Below are positions 43,862-54,286 of a DNA stretch of 64,000 bases, in pieces. Below the pieces are notes generated by a model. The model was given only the letters and a program-made list of their open reading frames with translations, did no database searches and was not told the DNA's origin. Both the position numbers and the translations under genes were made by a program. The stretch covers positions 1-64,000 of the forward strand of contig CAYRVH010000007.1 of the NCBI GenBank assembly GCA_964427855.1, in the 5' to 3' direction. Position 1 is the stretch's first letter, and every line of letters begins with the position of its first letter. The DNA is from JAUPKT01 sp964427855 (GTDB taxonomy: Bacteria > Desulfobacterota > Desulfomonilia > Desulfomonilales > Desulfomonilaceae).

Positions 43862-44131
43862 GTGCATGGAGGTTGGATGAGACCATTTGTCATCATAACG
43901 CTTATACTGATGATAGCGACGACCCCAGGCCTGGCAGGTGCGGAGGGGCTCCCTCAATTACCGCCGCAGGAGGAGCCTCGATCAGCCCACGCCACGCCGC
44001 CTGAGCAACAAAAGATGGTTGAAGCGTATGTCCCTCCTCCTCCTATACGCCATTCCTGGCCCGGCGGCTATAGAGTTCTTTTGCATGAACTTATGAACAC
44101 CCTGATGGATCACATGACCGGCCATTATTAG
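43862..44131 (+). CDS. Small exported Pro-rich protein
   Basis: An 89-residue product (GTG start, AAGGAG 10 nt upstream; ATG 43877 with GGAGG is an alternative). A signal peptide MRPFVIITLILMIATTPGLAG is clear, then a Pro-rich part (LPQLPPQEEPRS, YVPPPPIRHSWPGGY) and LLHELMNTLMDHMTGHY. No known domain. Probably periplasmic. Confidence 0.6.
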   Translation: MHGGWMRPFVIITLILMIATTPGLAGAEGLPQLPPQEEPRSAHATPPEQQKMVEAYVPPPPIRHSWPGGYRVLLHELMNTLMDHMTGHY

Positions 44132-44258
44132 GATGCTCGGTCTGCCTTATCCCAACATAGAAGCCTCCCCTCTTACAGCGTAATCATTATAGACATAGAA
44201 ATCCTCGCTGCGCTTCTTTTCGCGCTCTAGGGCATCAATACTGTTAGGATGTTTTGAA

Positions 44259-44648
44259 ATGCGAAAGGGGAAATCAGCGATGACAGAGATAAACCAATAC
44301 CAAGACGCAGTATGTGGCTGCCAGCCTATAGAGCGAGACACTGAATCGGCTTCGAGTTGCAGTGTATGCGCGCCGAAGCTGGCTCTTACTCCGGAAGAGG
44401 AGGCCATACTTGGGCGCATGCGGGCGATAAAACAACAAGCAAGGCCTATTGCGGAGAGACTCAAGGTGCTTGCACAAGAGGCGCAAGGGATTTCCGTCGA
44501 GAGCGGCGGCGGTAAGGGCGGCGGCGAATGGGCTGCGTTGCATGACGAGTTAAATCGTTTGCGTCGGGACTGGAAGGAATGGGAGAATCGATTGGACGAG
44601 GCAATAGAGAGAAAGCTCATACTCCTTGGCCATCGACAGCCTCACTGA
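44259..44648 (+). CDS. Small Cys-containing coiled-coil protein, unknown
   Basis: A 129-residue soluble protein with CGCQ and CSVCAPK near the N-terminus (possible metal site) and a helical remainder (LTPEEEAILGRMRAIKQQ, LHDELNRLRRDWKEWENRL) predicted to be coiled coil. Either ATG 44259 or 44280 may be the start. Not recognised as a named family. It lies near fdhE but on the opposite strand. Confidence 0.6.
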   Translation: MRKGKSAMTEINQYQDAVCGCQPIERDTESASSCSVCAPKLALTPEEEAILGRMRAIKQQARPIAERLKVLAQEAQGISVESGGGKGGGEWAALHDELNRLRRDWKEWENRLDEAIERKLILLGHRQPH

Positions 44649-44796
44649 TGCGTATTACCATAGTGCCTGATTTCACAGTGGAGGGCGCTGATCCTCGTCT
44701 CATAGCGATCCAGATACCTTTTCGACGATAAAAGTGCGGCAGCCATCCCCCTCCTGCTTTGAGGTTCTCTTGCACATGGATTTTCGAGCGACGCAC

Positions 44797-45702
44797 CTAA
44801 TCCTCTGCGGAGACGTTATTCCATAGGTACGAGGCACCAGGAGCATAGTCGTTTTCCTGCGCAATCACGTCAAGGTGAATCATGGCCATTGTCGCAATCT
44901 CTCGAGCCAATGGAGCCGTGAGATTCCTCTCGTCAATACCCAGCACGTATCTTTTACAGGCGTTACACACTTCAATACGTTCATGAGGTCTTTCTTCGAG
45001 GTACATCAACTCCAGCAGTTCCTGATCTTCGGTTTCACAGAAGGGACATTGGACGCGCATGTACCGCCATTCGTGGCCGCAGAAAACGCAGCGCAGCCAG
45101 CGGGCGCCTTCTTTGCCGGCTAGAAAGCTGAGTTCCGGCCAGGAACCGCACACGGGGCAGTACCCCTTGGTCCACTGAGCGTCTTCCGGCAGCGTCGGCA
45201 GCGACTCGGCGCGTTTCTGCGCAAAGGGCTTGAGAATTTCGGCCACTACCATTTCCAATAGTTCTGGTTCTACCTGCAGCCTGCGCGCTTGGTCTTTCAG
45301 ATTGGCCTCATTTCCTCTGGCCAAGGACTCCAAAAAATCTTCTTGGAGATCGTCTCCTGAATGCAACGCAGCGCGTACTTTCTCAATCTGCTCACCAATA
45401 ATGGGAAAACCAGTTTCCAGTGCCGAGATGATAAAATCTGCGGCTTCTTGAAAGAGTTCCCTGTCGATCCGGAAGTCCGACTTATGGAGCAGAGGAGCGC
45501 CTTGCGCAAAAGCCATTGGGTCGAATACGATGTCTGAGACGTCAGCCGGTGGGATGCTTTCCCTCAGTTGGGCTTGGGCGATTACCAAGTGCTTGCAGCC
45601 CTCGATGATGGAACTTAGGTGGGGGAGTTCATTCTTGATTGATTCTAATTGCTCTTGCAGAGATTGTGCAGTCGGGCTCAAAGGATCGGCTTCATGATTC
45701 AT
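44797..45702 (-). CDS. fdhE: Formate dehydrogenase accessory protein FdhE
   Basis: A ~301-residue cytoplasmic rubredoxin-like protein needed for formation of active exported formate dehydrogenase. The Cys motifs are YCPVCGSWPELSFLAG, LRCVFCGHEWRYMRVQCPFC and IEVCNACKRYVLG, the set that defines FdhE. The start at 45702 (MNHEADPLSP) has GGGAG at 8 nt and gives the normal length; an ATG at 45792 lacks a ribosome site. It is separated by 6 kb from fdhAB, so it is not in that operon. Confidence 0.92.
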   Translation of the reverse strand: MNHEADPLSPTAQSLQEQLESIKNELPHLSSIIEGCKHLVIAQAQLRESIPPADVSDIVFDPMAFAQGAPLLHKSDFRIDRELFQEAADFIISALETGFPIIGEQIEKVRAALHSGDDLQEDFLESLARGNEANLKDQARRLQVEPELLEMVVAEILKPFAQKRAESLPTLPEDAQWTKGYCPVCGSWPELSFLAGKEGARWLRCVFCGHEWRYMRVQCPFCETEDQELLELMYLEERPHERIEVCNACKRYVLGIDERNLTAPLAREIATMAMIHLDVIAQENDYAPGASYLWNNVSAED

Positions 45703-45950
45703 AGGAGGGCTCCCGTCGTGGTAGTGTAATGCAATATTTATATCAGGTTTGGGAACGAATAGCGACTGCGTGGATTTTTTCTGGGATTGCATGGTGCGAA
45801 TCGCTGTGACATATTTTTCATGTGTGGTGATGAGACGACGGAGCTTTGAAGCGAGCGCCGTGGTCGGGTTTTTTGGAGGCGCGTGTGGTTGATGTCCGAC
45901 AAATCATGCCGCTTATCAGCGTCTTAGTCACGGTCGGGAGCTGATGCGAG

Positions 45951-47402
45951 ATGAACAGCTTCTTGGCGTTTCTTTGGATTTTAAGTTGTGCGTTGATCCT
46001 GTGCCAGTGGTTCGTCGTGTTGAGCATAAGGCGCTACTTATTGGCCGCTCCGACGGAACTCGGGCGTTTGAACGCGTATGGTCTTTTGACGTTGTTAGGC
46101 ATGATCAACGTCGGGGGCGTGCTCTTGTCAATGGACAGCAGATGGTTTCCCATGGAGCCATTCTCCAAGAAAATGGCTGCCGTCTGTTTTTTTTCATATT
46201 TGGGTTTCGCGCTGGCGCTGGCGCTGTATTTTGGCGTTATGAGGCTGCTTGAAGCATTGGGGGGCCTGCTTCACGGAGTATATCGACGTTCCGTGTCCGT
46301 GAAGCACGTCGGCTGGTTCGCTGATGATGAGCGTGGATGTCTCGTTCGCGCTGCGCCGCCTCAGAATTCGCCACACGCCGCGAGCGACGAGGAAAATGGC
46401 CTGGAGAGATGCCTCAAAGAGCCGTGCGAGCAGACACAGGGGTGTAAGGACTTGGAACCCGCGCCCACCTGCGCTGGAGAGAAAACTCACGGCCTCATTG
46501 GTCGCAGGACCGTCTTGAAAATGGCTGCCGCCGGGGGATTGCTTGCGGGGACGGCTATGCTGGGAGAAGGGATTGTGGAGGCGTATCAAGAACCAATCAC
46601 AGAGAAATGGGATTTCGAGCACCCGATGTTGGGCGGTTTGACACGCCCACTGACCATAATACATGCGACGGACATTCATCTTGGGATGTTTCTCGATGTG
46701 GACGACCTCGCTGCGTTGGTTGACCAACTGAATCGCATCGAAGGAGACGCTCTTGTGCTCACCGGGGATATTTACCATTCGCCTCTTACGCCTGTGGAAA
46801 AATCGGTTCCGATATTAAAACGACTGAAGGCCAGGCGAATCGGCACTTTTGCCGTGCTTGGGAATCATGAGTTTTATGCGGGTGTGGCGCGGTCGCTCGC
46901 GGCCTTGGAAGAAGCCCAGATCATAGTCCTAAGAAACGAGTGGTACACGTATGGGGATGGCCTTGCACGCCTCCACATCGGCGGCATTGACGATCCTGTC
47001 AAGAATTGGCTCACAGGCGCAAGTTTTCCTAAGTTTGCATATCTTTTGAAGATAATGCCTCGAGAACCGGGGGTAAGGGTACTTCTCTCACATCGGCCGA
47101 CGATTCTCCCTGAGGCCGCCAAGGCGCAGATCGACCTCGTCCTCTCGGGACACACCCACGGCGGGCAGATTATCTTCCCGGGTTTTTCGCAGCGGAGGGG
47201 CGTGAGCGTCGCCCGGCTCATTTCACCCTTTACTCATGGATGGTACCGCATGGGGAGCACCAAGATGTATCTCAACAGAGGGGTGGGCCTCACCTTTGTA
47301 CCGTGGCGCATCAATTGTCCGCCGGAGATTGCGGTATTCAGGCTCGGGAATGGAAACGCCCGCGTGCAGCGCATCGAGCAATGTATCGCTTCAGAGGGTT
47401 AA
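45951..47402 (+). CDS. Membrane metallophosphoesterase with internal Tat-like motif
   Basis: A 483-residue YkuE-like metallophosphoesterase. The N-terminus has three likely membrane helices (residues ~4-24, 42-60, 76-97), then a hydrophilic loop with several Cys. At ~182 follows HGLIGRRTVLKMAAAGGLLAGTAMLG, a twin-arginine-like signal inside the protein. The catalytic domain (230-470) has ATDIHLG, TGDIYHSP, LGNHEFYAG and LSGHTHGGQ, the full set of metal ligands. It should act outside the cytoplasmic membrane on an unknown phosphoester. The start has GGGAG about 10 nt upstream. It ends 3 bp before the convergent methyltransferase gene. Confidence 0.85.
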   Translation: MNSFLAFLWILSCALILCQWFVVLSIRRYLLAAPTELGRLNAYGLLTLLGMINVGGVLLSMDSRWFPMEPFSKKMAAVCFFSYLGFALALALYFGVMRLLEALGGLLHGVYRRSVSVKHVGWFADDERGCLVRAAPPQNSPHAASDEENGLERCLKEPCEQTQGCKDLEPAPTCAGEKTHGLIGRRTVLKMAAAGGLLAGTAMLGEGIVEAYQEPITEKWDFEHPMLGGLTRPLTIIHATDIHLGMFLDVDDLAALVDQLNRIEGDALVLTGDIYHSPLTPVEKSVPILKRLKARRIGTFAVLGNHEFYAGVARSLAALEEAQIIVLRNEWYTYGDGLARLHIGGIDDPVKNWLTGASFPKFAYLLKIMPREPGVRVLLSHRPTILPEAAKAQIDLVLSGHTHGGQIIFPGFSQRRGVSVARLISPFTHGWYRMGSTKMYLNRGVGLTFVPWRINCPPEIAVFRLGNGNARVQRIEQCIASEG

Positions 47403-47405
47403 GTA

Positions 47406-48413
47406 TCACCTGGGTTTTTGTCCTTCTATCACTTGATCCATGTTGGTTCCGTCTAGGACCAGGCGAATGTTGACAAAACCAGCCGAGGCAAGATCCTCTT
47501 TTACTTCGTCGAGCGTATAGGTATCGCCAGCCCTGGTGGCAACGAGCATGTTGACTGCGAAGACAGCGCCGCTGGGCGGATATGTCCGTGTAGAGTCCAT
47601 AAAGTAATCCCTCACCAGAATCGAACCGCCAGGTTCGAGCGCTCTGAACGCCTTCTGGTAGAGCTGGACATTCTCTTCTCTGCTGTTTGAGTGGATTATT
47701 GCAGACAGCAGCACAAGATCATACCCCGACGGCAGCTCATCCCTAGTGTAATCGCCAGGTGTGACTGTCACCCGATGAGCCAATCCCTCTCTTTCTATTC
47801 GCAGCCGGGCGATGTTTGTCACCTTCGGGAGGTCGAAGATTGTCGCGGTGAGATTCGGGGCGCGTGTCAAGAAGGCAATGACATAGGTCCCTGAGGCGCC
47901 TCCAACGTCCAGAAGCCTTGTGAAACTCGTCAGGTCCAGGGATTCGGCAATTCCTGTTGCCATTTTTTGTCCAATGACATGCATGGCTCCAATGAAAGAT
48001 TCAATTTCGTGGTCAGGTCTGTCATCTATACCAACCCGGAATACATTCTCTCCCCGGCGTACAACCTCTGTCAAATTACTCCAACTTTTCCAAAGGGCAG
48101 CCCCGTGGAGCACCATTGGAAGCACCGACTCTTCGCTCGTCGTCGTGAGGAGTCTCGCCGTTTCCTCGGTCATGGAATATCGGCCTTTTTCGTCTTTGCA
48201 CAGCAGTCCGTTGGCGGCGAGGGCGTCAAGTAAAATTCGGATGCCTCTGGGCTTGAAATGCGTGTGCGCGCACACTTCGTCCAAGCTCAGGGGTTGCGGC
48301 GCCAGGAGATCGAAAAGCCGCAGTTCCGCTGCAGACAGGAGAATTCTGTTCAGCATGAATGATCTGGAGAGCGCCAGCAGGCTCTCTCTGTTCCATTGAT
48401 TCTCAGTTGCCAT
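47406..48413 (-). CDS. SAM-dependent O-methyltransferase (HIOMT/COMT-like)
   Basis: A 335-residue methyltransferase. Residues ~15-90 are a winged-helix dimerisation domain (LNRILLSAAELRLFDLLAP, LLDALAANGLLCKDEKGRYSM); the SAM site is LLDVGGASGTYVIAFL (~165-180), and the C-terminal part has EPGGSILVRDYFMD. The family methylates hydroxyl groups on small molecules, e.g. in secondary metabolism; the substrate is unknown. ATG preceded by GGAGG at 7 nt. Stands alone. Confidence 0.88.
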   Translation of the reverse strand: MATENQWNRESLLALSRSFMLNRILLSAAELRLFDLLAPQPLSLDEVCAHTHFKPRGIRILLDALAANGLLCKDEKGRYSMTEETARLLTTTSEESVLPMVLHGAALWKSWSNLTEVVRRGENVFRVGIDDRPDHEIESFIGAMHVIGQKMATGIAESLDLTSFTRLLDVGGASGTYVIAFLTRAPNLTATIFDLPKVTNIARLRIEREGLAHRVTVTPGDYTRDELPSGYDLVLLSAIIHSNSREENVQLYQKAFRALEPGGSILVRDYFMDSTRTYPPSGAVFAVNMLVATRAGDTYTLDEVKEDLASAGFVNIRLVLDGTNMDQVIEGQKPR

Positions 48414-48626
48414 TTTCTTACCTCCTCCAATAACCCTGGTGGATAGTTGACAGCAATGGGTTTCAGACTTAGGCTCTCTCCGATGCGGAGAAAATCCAGC
48501 TGGCTATCATGCCTGGCAGGGGGCTCGGGCGCAGCTTCAAGGGTCTCTTATGACATGTCCCTATAATAGGTTTTCTGTGACAGTTGGCTACTACATCGTG
48601 CACAATCACGTGAGGCACGGACGCTC

Positions 48627-50282
48627 ATGGTCGCATTAAAGGCTTCCCCCTCGTGGGCGTTGGTTCAAGCGGTTGCCGCCATCAACATTCTGGGTAATTT
48701 GGCGGCGGTCGGTCTTACGTTCATTTATTTTGGAATCTTTGAACCTCAGATTTCGGGGGATGCGGGGACTGCGGAAGTATGGGATCGTCTTGCGGTGGCG
48801 GGCGCTGTGACCGCATGTGTATTCCTCTTGATCGCCCCTCTCAATGTGCGGGCTGTATGGGCACTTGCCCGTGAGGTTCGCGAAAAAGTCGGCGTAATGA
48901 GGAAAAGCGAGCTGGACGATCAAGAGGAGATTCTCAATCAGCTCATAGGACGAGTACTCAATCTTCCTGCGATGCTAGGCCTCACGACGCTCGCGGGATG
49001 GACGCTGGGCGCAGCCATATTTTTCGTTCTTCCCATACTTTGGCCCGACTTCTATCCCTGGACGGTGGAATCTTCTCGAAAAATAGCGGTGTGGATGCTC
49101 CTTGTTGTGGCGCCCGCAACCATGTGCTGGATTTATTTCGCGCAGGAGCGTTGGCTTCGCATCAACGTCCGTCGGATGTTCCCGTTGCGGTCTTTGGCGA
49201 AGGCGCCGTCTTGTTATCGCATCAAAGTCTTGCCGAAGATGCTGGTGGTGATACTTCCCGTCACTATTGTGCCTTTACTGTTGTTGAGTCACGTGACGAT
49301 CCATCAGGTAGGCGAAATCCAGGCGGGACGACAGTCTGTGGAGACCTTTCTCGCAAATGTGCCAACTATCATCCAGTTTCTTGCAGCGCTTTTTGCGTTT
49401 GTGGCGGCGAGCTTGTCGTTTTTCTTAGCTAAGAGTATCTCCGAACCATTGAGGGACTTGGAATCGGCCATGGAAAAGGTGGCAGCGGGGGACATGTATG
49501 CGATGGCCCCGGTGCTATCGAACGACGAGATCGGCAAGGCGGAGGAAGGGTTCAATCGCATGGTAGAGGAGCGACGGGAGCTGGATTCCATCAAGGATAC
49601 GTTCGGTCGATATCTAAGCAAGGACGTGGTTGAAGAGATACTTCGGTCCCGCGGCAAGTTGGAATTAGAAGGCAATTTGCGTGACATGACCATACTTGTC
49701 GCCGACATAAGGGGGTTCACTCGGATGACGGAATCCCTGCCTCCTCAGAAGGTGCTGGCCGTAGTCAACAGATACCTGGAGGCCATGACGGAGATCATCA
49801 TGCAGTATTCAGGGACCATCGATGAGTTCACCGGGGACGGGATACTGGTGTTTTTTGGGGCCCCGAAGTACGTCCATGACCACTGCATGAGGGGCGTTGC
49901 GTGCGCCTTGGATATGCAAAAGGCCATGGCGGCCCTGAACGCCAGCAATATTCGAGACGGCCTTCCCGCTATTCAGGCCGGCATCGGCGTCAACAGCGGC
50001 ATCTTAATCGTTGGGAATATTGGCTCTGAGAAACGGAAGAAGTACGGGGCCGTTGGCAGTCCGATCAATGTCGCGTTTCGCATCCAGACGGAAGCGCAAG
50101 GGGGTGAGATCGTGGTATCGCCGGAGGTCGTCAGCCGGTTGCAAGGCCAAATAATAGTGAAACATAAGAAATTGGCGCAACTCAAGGGACTCGATAGGCC
50201 TATGGAGCTGTTTTGCCTTGAATCATTGGGACAGCCGTGCGCGATACTTGCAGAGAGTGCGCAGCCGGGATCCCCTCACTAA
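48627..50282 (+). CDS. Class III adenylate/guanylate cyclase with membrane anchor and HAMP
   Basis: A 551-residue inner membrane protein. Helices lie at ~12-36, 53-77, 115-138, 150-170 and then 210-230 and 252-270; the following HAMP segment is SEPLRDLESAMEKVAAGDMYAM (~272-318). The cyclase domain has MTILVADIRGFTRMTE (metal Asp), EFTGDGILVFFGAP (second metal Asp) and AGIGVNSGILIVGNIGSEKRKKYGAVGSPINVAFRIQ. It should make cAMP (or cGMP) on a signal read at the membrane. It is followed by the hybrid kinase gene on the same strand, 360 bp away. Confidence 0.9.
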   Translation: MVALKASPSWALVQAVAAINILGNLAAVGLTFIYFGIFEPQISGDAGTAEVWDRLAVAGAVTACVFLLIAPLNVRAVWALAREVREKVGVMRKSELDDQEEILNQLIGRVLNLPAMLGLTTLAGWTLGAAIFFVLPILWPDFYPWTVESSRKIAVWMLLVVAPATMCWIYFAQERWLRINVRRMFPLRSLAKAPSCYRIKVLPKMLVVILPVTIVPLLLLSHVTIHQVGEIQAGRQSVETFLANVPTIIQFLAALFAFVAASLSFFLAKSISEPLRDLESAMEKVAAGDMYAMAPVLSNDEIGKAEEGFNRMVEERRELDSIKDTFGRYLSKDVVEEILRSRGKLELEGNLRDMTILVADIRGFTRMTESLPPQKVLAVVNRYLEAMTEIIMQYSGTIDEFTGDGILVFFGAPKYVHDHCMRGVACALDMQKAMAALNASNIRDGLPAIQAGIGVNSGILIVGNIGSEKRKKYGAVGSPINVAFRIQTEAQGGEIVVSPEVVSRLQGQIIVKHKKLAQLKGLDRPMELFCLESLGQPCAILAESAQPGSPH

Positions 50283-50642
50283 GGGAATGACTCTGGCGCA
50301 GGCACACACCCCTTACTTCGTGATTACATTCGAGGATCAGCTGATTTCAATGTGAAGGCTCTCATCAGGCGCGCTGAGCGTCGGGGTTGAAATTCTCATC
50401 TTTCCAAAAATCTAATAATGATGTATAATTAAGACAAATATGACCGCTTTCAAGTAAGGAGCGGGCAGTCGAATTCCACGCGCGGTGAAGACTGGCTCAC
50501 TGCCAAGGGAGCGTTCGGTTCGTCAAAAGCGAGTGTGCGTCTGCGCAGCCAGAGGAATGCCATGACGCTGTCCAGAGTGCGGCCTCGTCAGCAGCCAAGA
50601 GTGGAAACGGTTCGCTTCTCCAAAACCCCTTAGAGAACCCTC
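50283..50642 (+). other. Intergenic region upstream of the hybrid kinase
   Basis: Contains the AT-rich promoter-like segment described at 50401-50429; no gene or repeat was seen in the remainder. Confidence 0.45.
50401..50429 (+). promoter_or_regulatory. Candidate promoter of the hybrid histidine kinase gene
   Basis: TTTCCA (4 of 6), 17 bp, then a perfect TATAAT. Some 214 bp ahead of the proposed start codon. Confidence 0.4.
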
Positions 50643-53600
50643 ATGACCAGCCACGCATCTCCTCAGTCATTCACGCGTGCCGCCGCAGCGCATGAGCTTT
50701 TCGCGGCTCAGACGAAACAGTTGTACTNNNNNNNNNNGCCGCGTGCGGCGTGGTGGGCGTGGGCGTATTCTTGACGGCCATACTGTGGCCCCTCGTCCCC
50801 CCGCTCGTTGTCTTGCTGTGGCTTTTGGCCCATGTCTGTCTCGCTGTCGCATTGTGGCTAAGGAGCAGGGAATTTTTTTTGCGGATGCCGTTACCCACCG
50901 ATGACGCGTGGCCGTGGGCGCGCGATTTTGTCGTCATAAGCGGCCTCTGCGGCGTCTCCATCGGGGGCTCTGGTCTTCTTGTTCTGCTCACGCAGTCCGA
51001 GACCCATCAGTTGGTGTGGGGAATTGTCGTAGCGGGGACCGCTTCTGCGGCCATCTCGACCCATCGAGCTGTATGGTATGCGTATTTCGCCTTTATGCTG
51101 CCTGCTATGACTGCGGTATGCGGGGTGTTCATGAATCTTTCGGACTGGTCATACGGTCCACTTGGGTGGATTGCATGTCTGTATGGACTGCTTTTGGGGG
51201 TCGCTGGGTTCCTCATGCACCGTTCAAATAACGTTTCGTTGAAGCTCCGCCTGACGGATGAAGACCTCTTGAATCATTTGAGGCAGACCGAAGCCCGCTA
51301 TCAGACGCTTTTTACCTCCAGTGTCGACGCCATTTTCGTCATGAGGGGCGATCGGTTCATTGAATGCAATCCTGCGACTCTTAAAATGTTCGGGTGTACT
51401 GAAGAGCAGATTATCGACCGCACTCCCTTTGATTTTTCTCCCCCCCGCCAGCCTTACGGCAGAGACTCACGTGAAAAAGCTTTGGAAATGATAGGAATGG
51501 CCCTTAAGGGGGAGAATCATTTCTTCGAGTGGCAGCACTGTCGTCTGAACGGCGCTGTTTTTGACGCCGAAGTGAGCCTTACCCCTTTTAAGATGGGACA
51601 AACAAGCCTAATCCTGGCGACGGTGCGGGACGTCACCAGCCGTCAAAGCGCGCTTAGGGCATTGCGAGCGAGCGAGAAAATGCTGCAGGGGCTCCTATTG
51701 GCATCCCCAGTAGGCATCATGCATACGAGGGGTGGAAGAATCCAATGGGCAAACAAAGCTTGGGAGGAAATGTTTGGATATAGAGACCCCCACGAATATC
51801 TCAACATGCAGACAAGGTTTTTATGCGTATCTGAAGACGAATATCAACAGCTCCATAATGCGCTGTACGTCTCCGCTCGCACAGGCCCCGCCGAGCGAGA
51901 CGCAGATATGATTAGGAAAGACGGCGCCGTCTTTCGGGGGAGCGTCCGGATGAATTTTCTTGACGCCAACGATCCGACGCAGGGGACCATATCTGCAATC
52001 ACAGACATAACGGGGAGAAAACGCATCGAGGAATCGTTGCGCTACTCAGAGGAGAAGTACCGGGTTCTCGTGGAGAAGACCCTGGAAGGAGTGGTTGTCG
52101 CCCAGGATGGCAGGCTGCGTTTCGTGAATCAAACAGCCTGCCAGATCATTGGCTACGAGCCTGAGGAGCTGGTGGATCATCCTTTTACCGAGTTTATCTA
52201 TCCAGAAGACGCCCAAATGGTGCTGGAGCGCCACCGTCGTCGTGTTGCCGGCGAAAAATTTGAGACTCGTTATCCATTCAGGATTGTGCGCAAAGACGGC
52301 GAGGTCAGGTGGGTGGAGATCGACTCCGGGATCATTTCGTGGGAGGGTCATCCCGCTGCGCTTTTTTTCATGAGCGATATCACAGAGCGGCGTCGGATGG
52401 AAGAGGAGCTGCGTCAGAGTCAGCAATGGTATCAGTCATTTGTAGAGAACAGTTTTGATGGCATCTATGTTCAGAAGGGTCCGAAGATCGTTTTTGCCAA
52501 TTCGCAACTCTATCGCATGCTGGGTTACGCGCCTGGGGAGTTGGTGGGGATGGACCACTGGCTTGTGTACCATCCTGAGTATCATGATTTGACGCGTCGC
52601 AGGGCTTTGGCCCGCATGAGGGGGGAGTCAGTGGAGCCTCAATACGAGGTGGTCCTGCAGCGAAAAGACGGAACCACGTTTTACGGTGAAATAAGCGCCA
52701 AGGCGATTGAGGTAGGAGGGGAACCGGGGGTGCAGGTCTGGGTGAGGGATGTCACCCAGAGGAGAAAGGCAGAGGAGGTTCAGCGGCGACTCGCCACGGC
52801 CATTGAGCAGGCGGCTGAGGCAGTGGTCATCACCGATCCGGAAGGAATCATCAACTACGTCAATCCCGCCTTCGAAAGGATCACGCAGTATTCTAAGGAG
52901 GAAGCCATCGGTCAGACGCCAAGGATTTTGAAGAGCGGACAGCATGACGAAGCCTTTTATCGCACTCTCTGGGAGACCATCACCGATGGCAGAGCCTGGA
53001 CAGGCAGCTTCGTAAACCGCAAGAAAGACGGCGCCTTATATCGTGAAGACGCGACCATTTCTCCGGTGAAGTCGCCGTCAGGATCCATTGTGAACTATGT
53101 CGCAGTAAAGCGGGACATCACGCGGGAAACAGAATTGCAGCAGCAACTTCTTCAGGCTCAGAAGATGGAAGCGGTGGGGACTCTCGCGGGAGGAGTAGCG
53201 CACGATTTCAACAATCTTTTGCAAGTGGTGTTTGGGTACACGCAAATGCTGATGTCCAAGAAGCCCAAGGACTCTGCAGAATGGCAGAGCCTGTCCAAGA
53301 TCGCGTCCGCGGCCAAACGCGGGGCCGAGCTGGTCAAAGGCTTGCTGGCTTTCAGCAGAAGGACTCCCACGAGTCCTCGGCTGCTAAACTTGAATTTGGT
53401 GGTGCAGGAGACGAAAACGCTGCTGGAACGGACGATTCCTCGCATGATCAGGATCGATTTGAAGTTGGAGCAAGATGCTCCCATGATTTATGCCGACCCC
53501 TCGCAGGTTGAGCAGATATTGATGAATCTTGCGTTGAACGCGCGGGATGCCATCGATGAGAGTGGCATATTGACCATCGAATCAGGGGCGGCTGAACTCG

Positions 53601-54286
53601 ATGAGGAATTTTGTCGCGAACATTTTGGCGCGAGACCTGGACGTTACGCGGTACTTACTGTTTCTGACACTGGCCACGGCATGGATCAGGAGACGCTGAC
53701 TCACATTTTCGAGCCTTTCTATACCACCAAGGAGATAGGAAAAGGCACCGGATTGGGCTTGGCGATGGTCTATGGCATTGTCAAGCAGCACGAAGGCTAC
53801 ATTGCGTGCGAAAGCACACCCGGGGTTGGGACGACGTTCCGAGTATTCTTCCCCGTTGCTGAACACATTGAGCAGGAAACACCTCCGGCGGAGAGACAGT
53901 CGTCTGCCGTCGGCGGCGCAGAGACCATCCTCGTGGTGGATGACGAAGAGCCGGTGCGGAATATCATGACCGATCTGCTCACTCAGGCTGGATATAAAGT
54001 ATTGAACGCATCCAGCGGGAAGGAAGCGCTCGACGTGTACCGGTCGAACCAAAAAGAGATCTCGCTGGTGCTCCTTGACCTCATTATGCCGGAGATGGGA
54101 GGAAGGGAATGCGGTCGAAAGCTCTTAAGCCTGGATCCACACGTCAAGATTATCGTGTGCAGCGGGTACACGTCGGAAGGCCGCGGTGTGAGAGATGCAG
54201 TCCCAGGAGCGAAAGCCTTTCTCGACAAGCCTTATGAACCCATCGCCTTGCTGGAGCTCATCCGAAAGGTGTTGGATAACGCTTAG
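50643..54286 (+). CDS. Multi-PAS hybrid sensor histidine kinase (crosses an assembly gap)
   Basis: Inner-membrane sensor kinase, at least ~1180 residues. ATG 50643 opens MTSHASPQSFTRAAAAHELF, which enters a run of N (50728-50737); the frame after the gap (from ~50738) differs from that before it at the stated 10 N, so the gap length must differ. After the gap are about five membrane helices (to ~residue 157 counted from 50750), five PAS domains (~180-800), HisKA with H in GTLAGGVAHDFNNLLQ, HATPase with NLALNARDAID and DTGHGMDQETL, and a C-terminal receiver (ILVVDDEEPVRNIM, phospho-Asp in LVLLDLIMPEMGG). Self-contained signalling; no partner regulator is adjacent. Confidence 0.88.
50728..50737. 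other. Assembly gap (10 N)
   Basis: Ten undetermined bases inside the kinase gene; the reading frames on either side are not compatible at this length, so the gap size is nominal. Confidence 0.95.
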
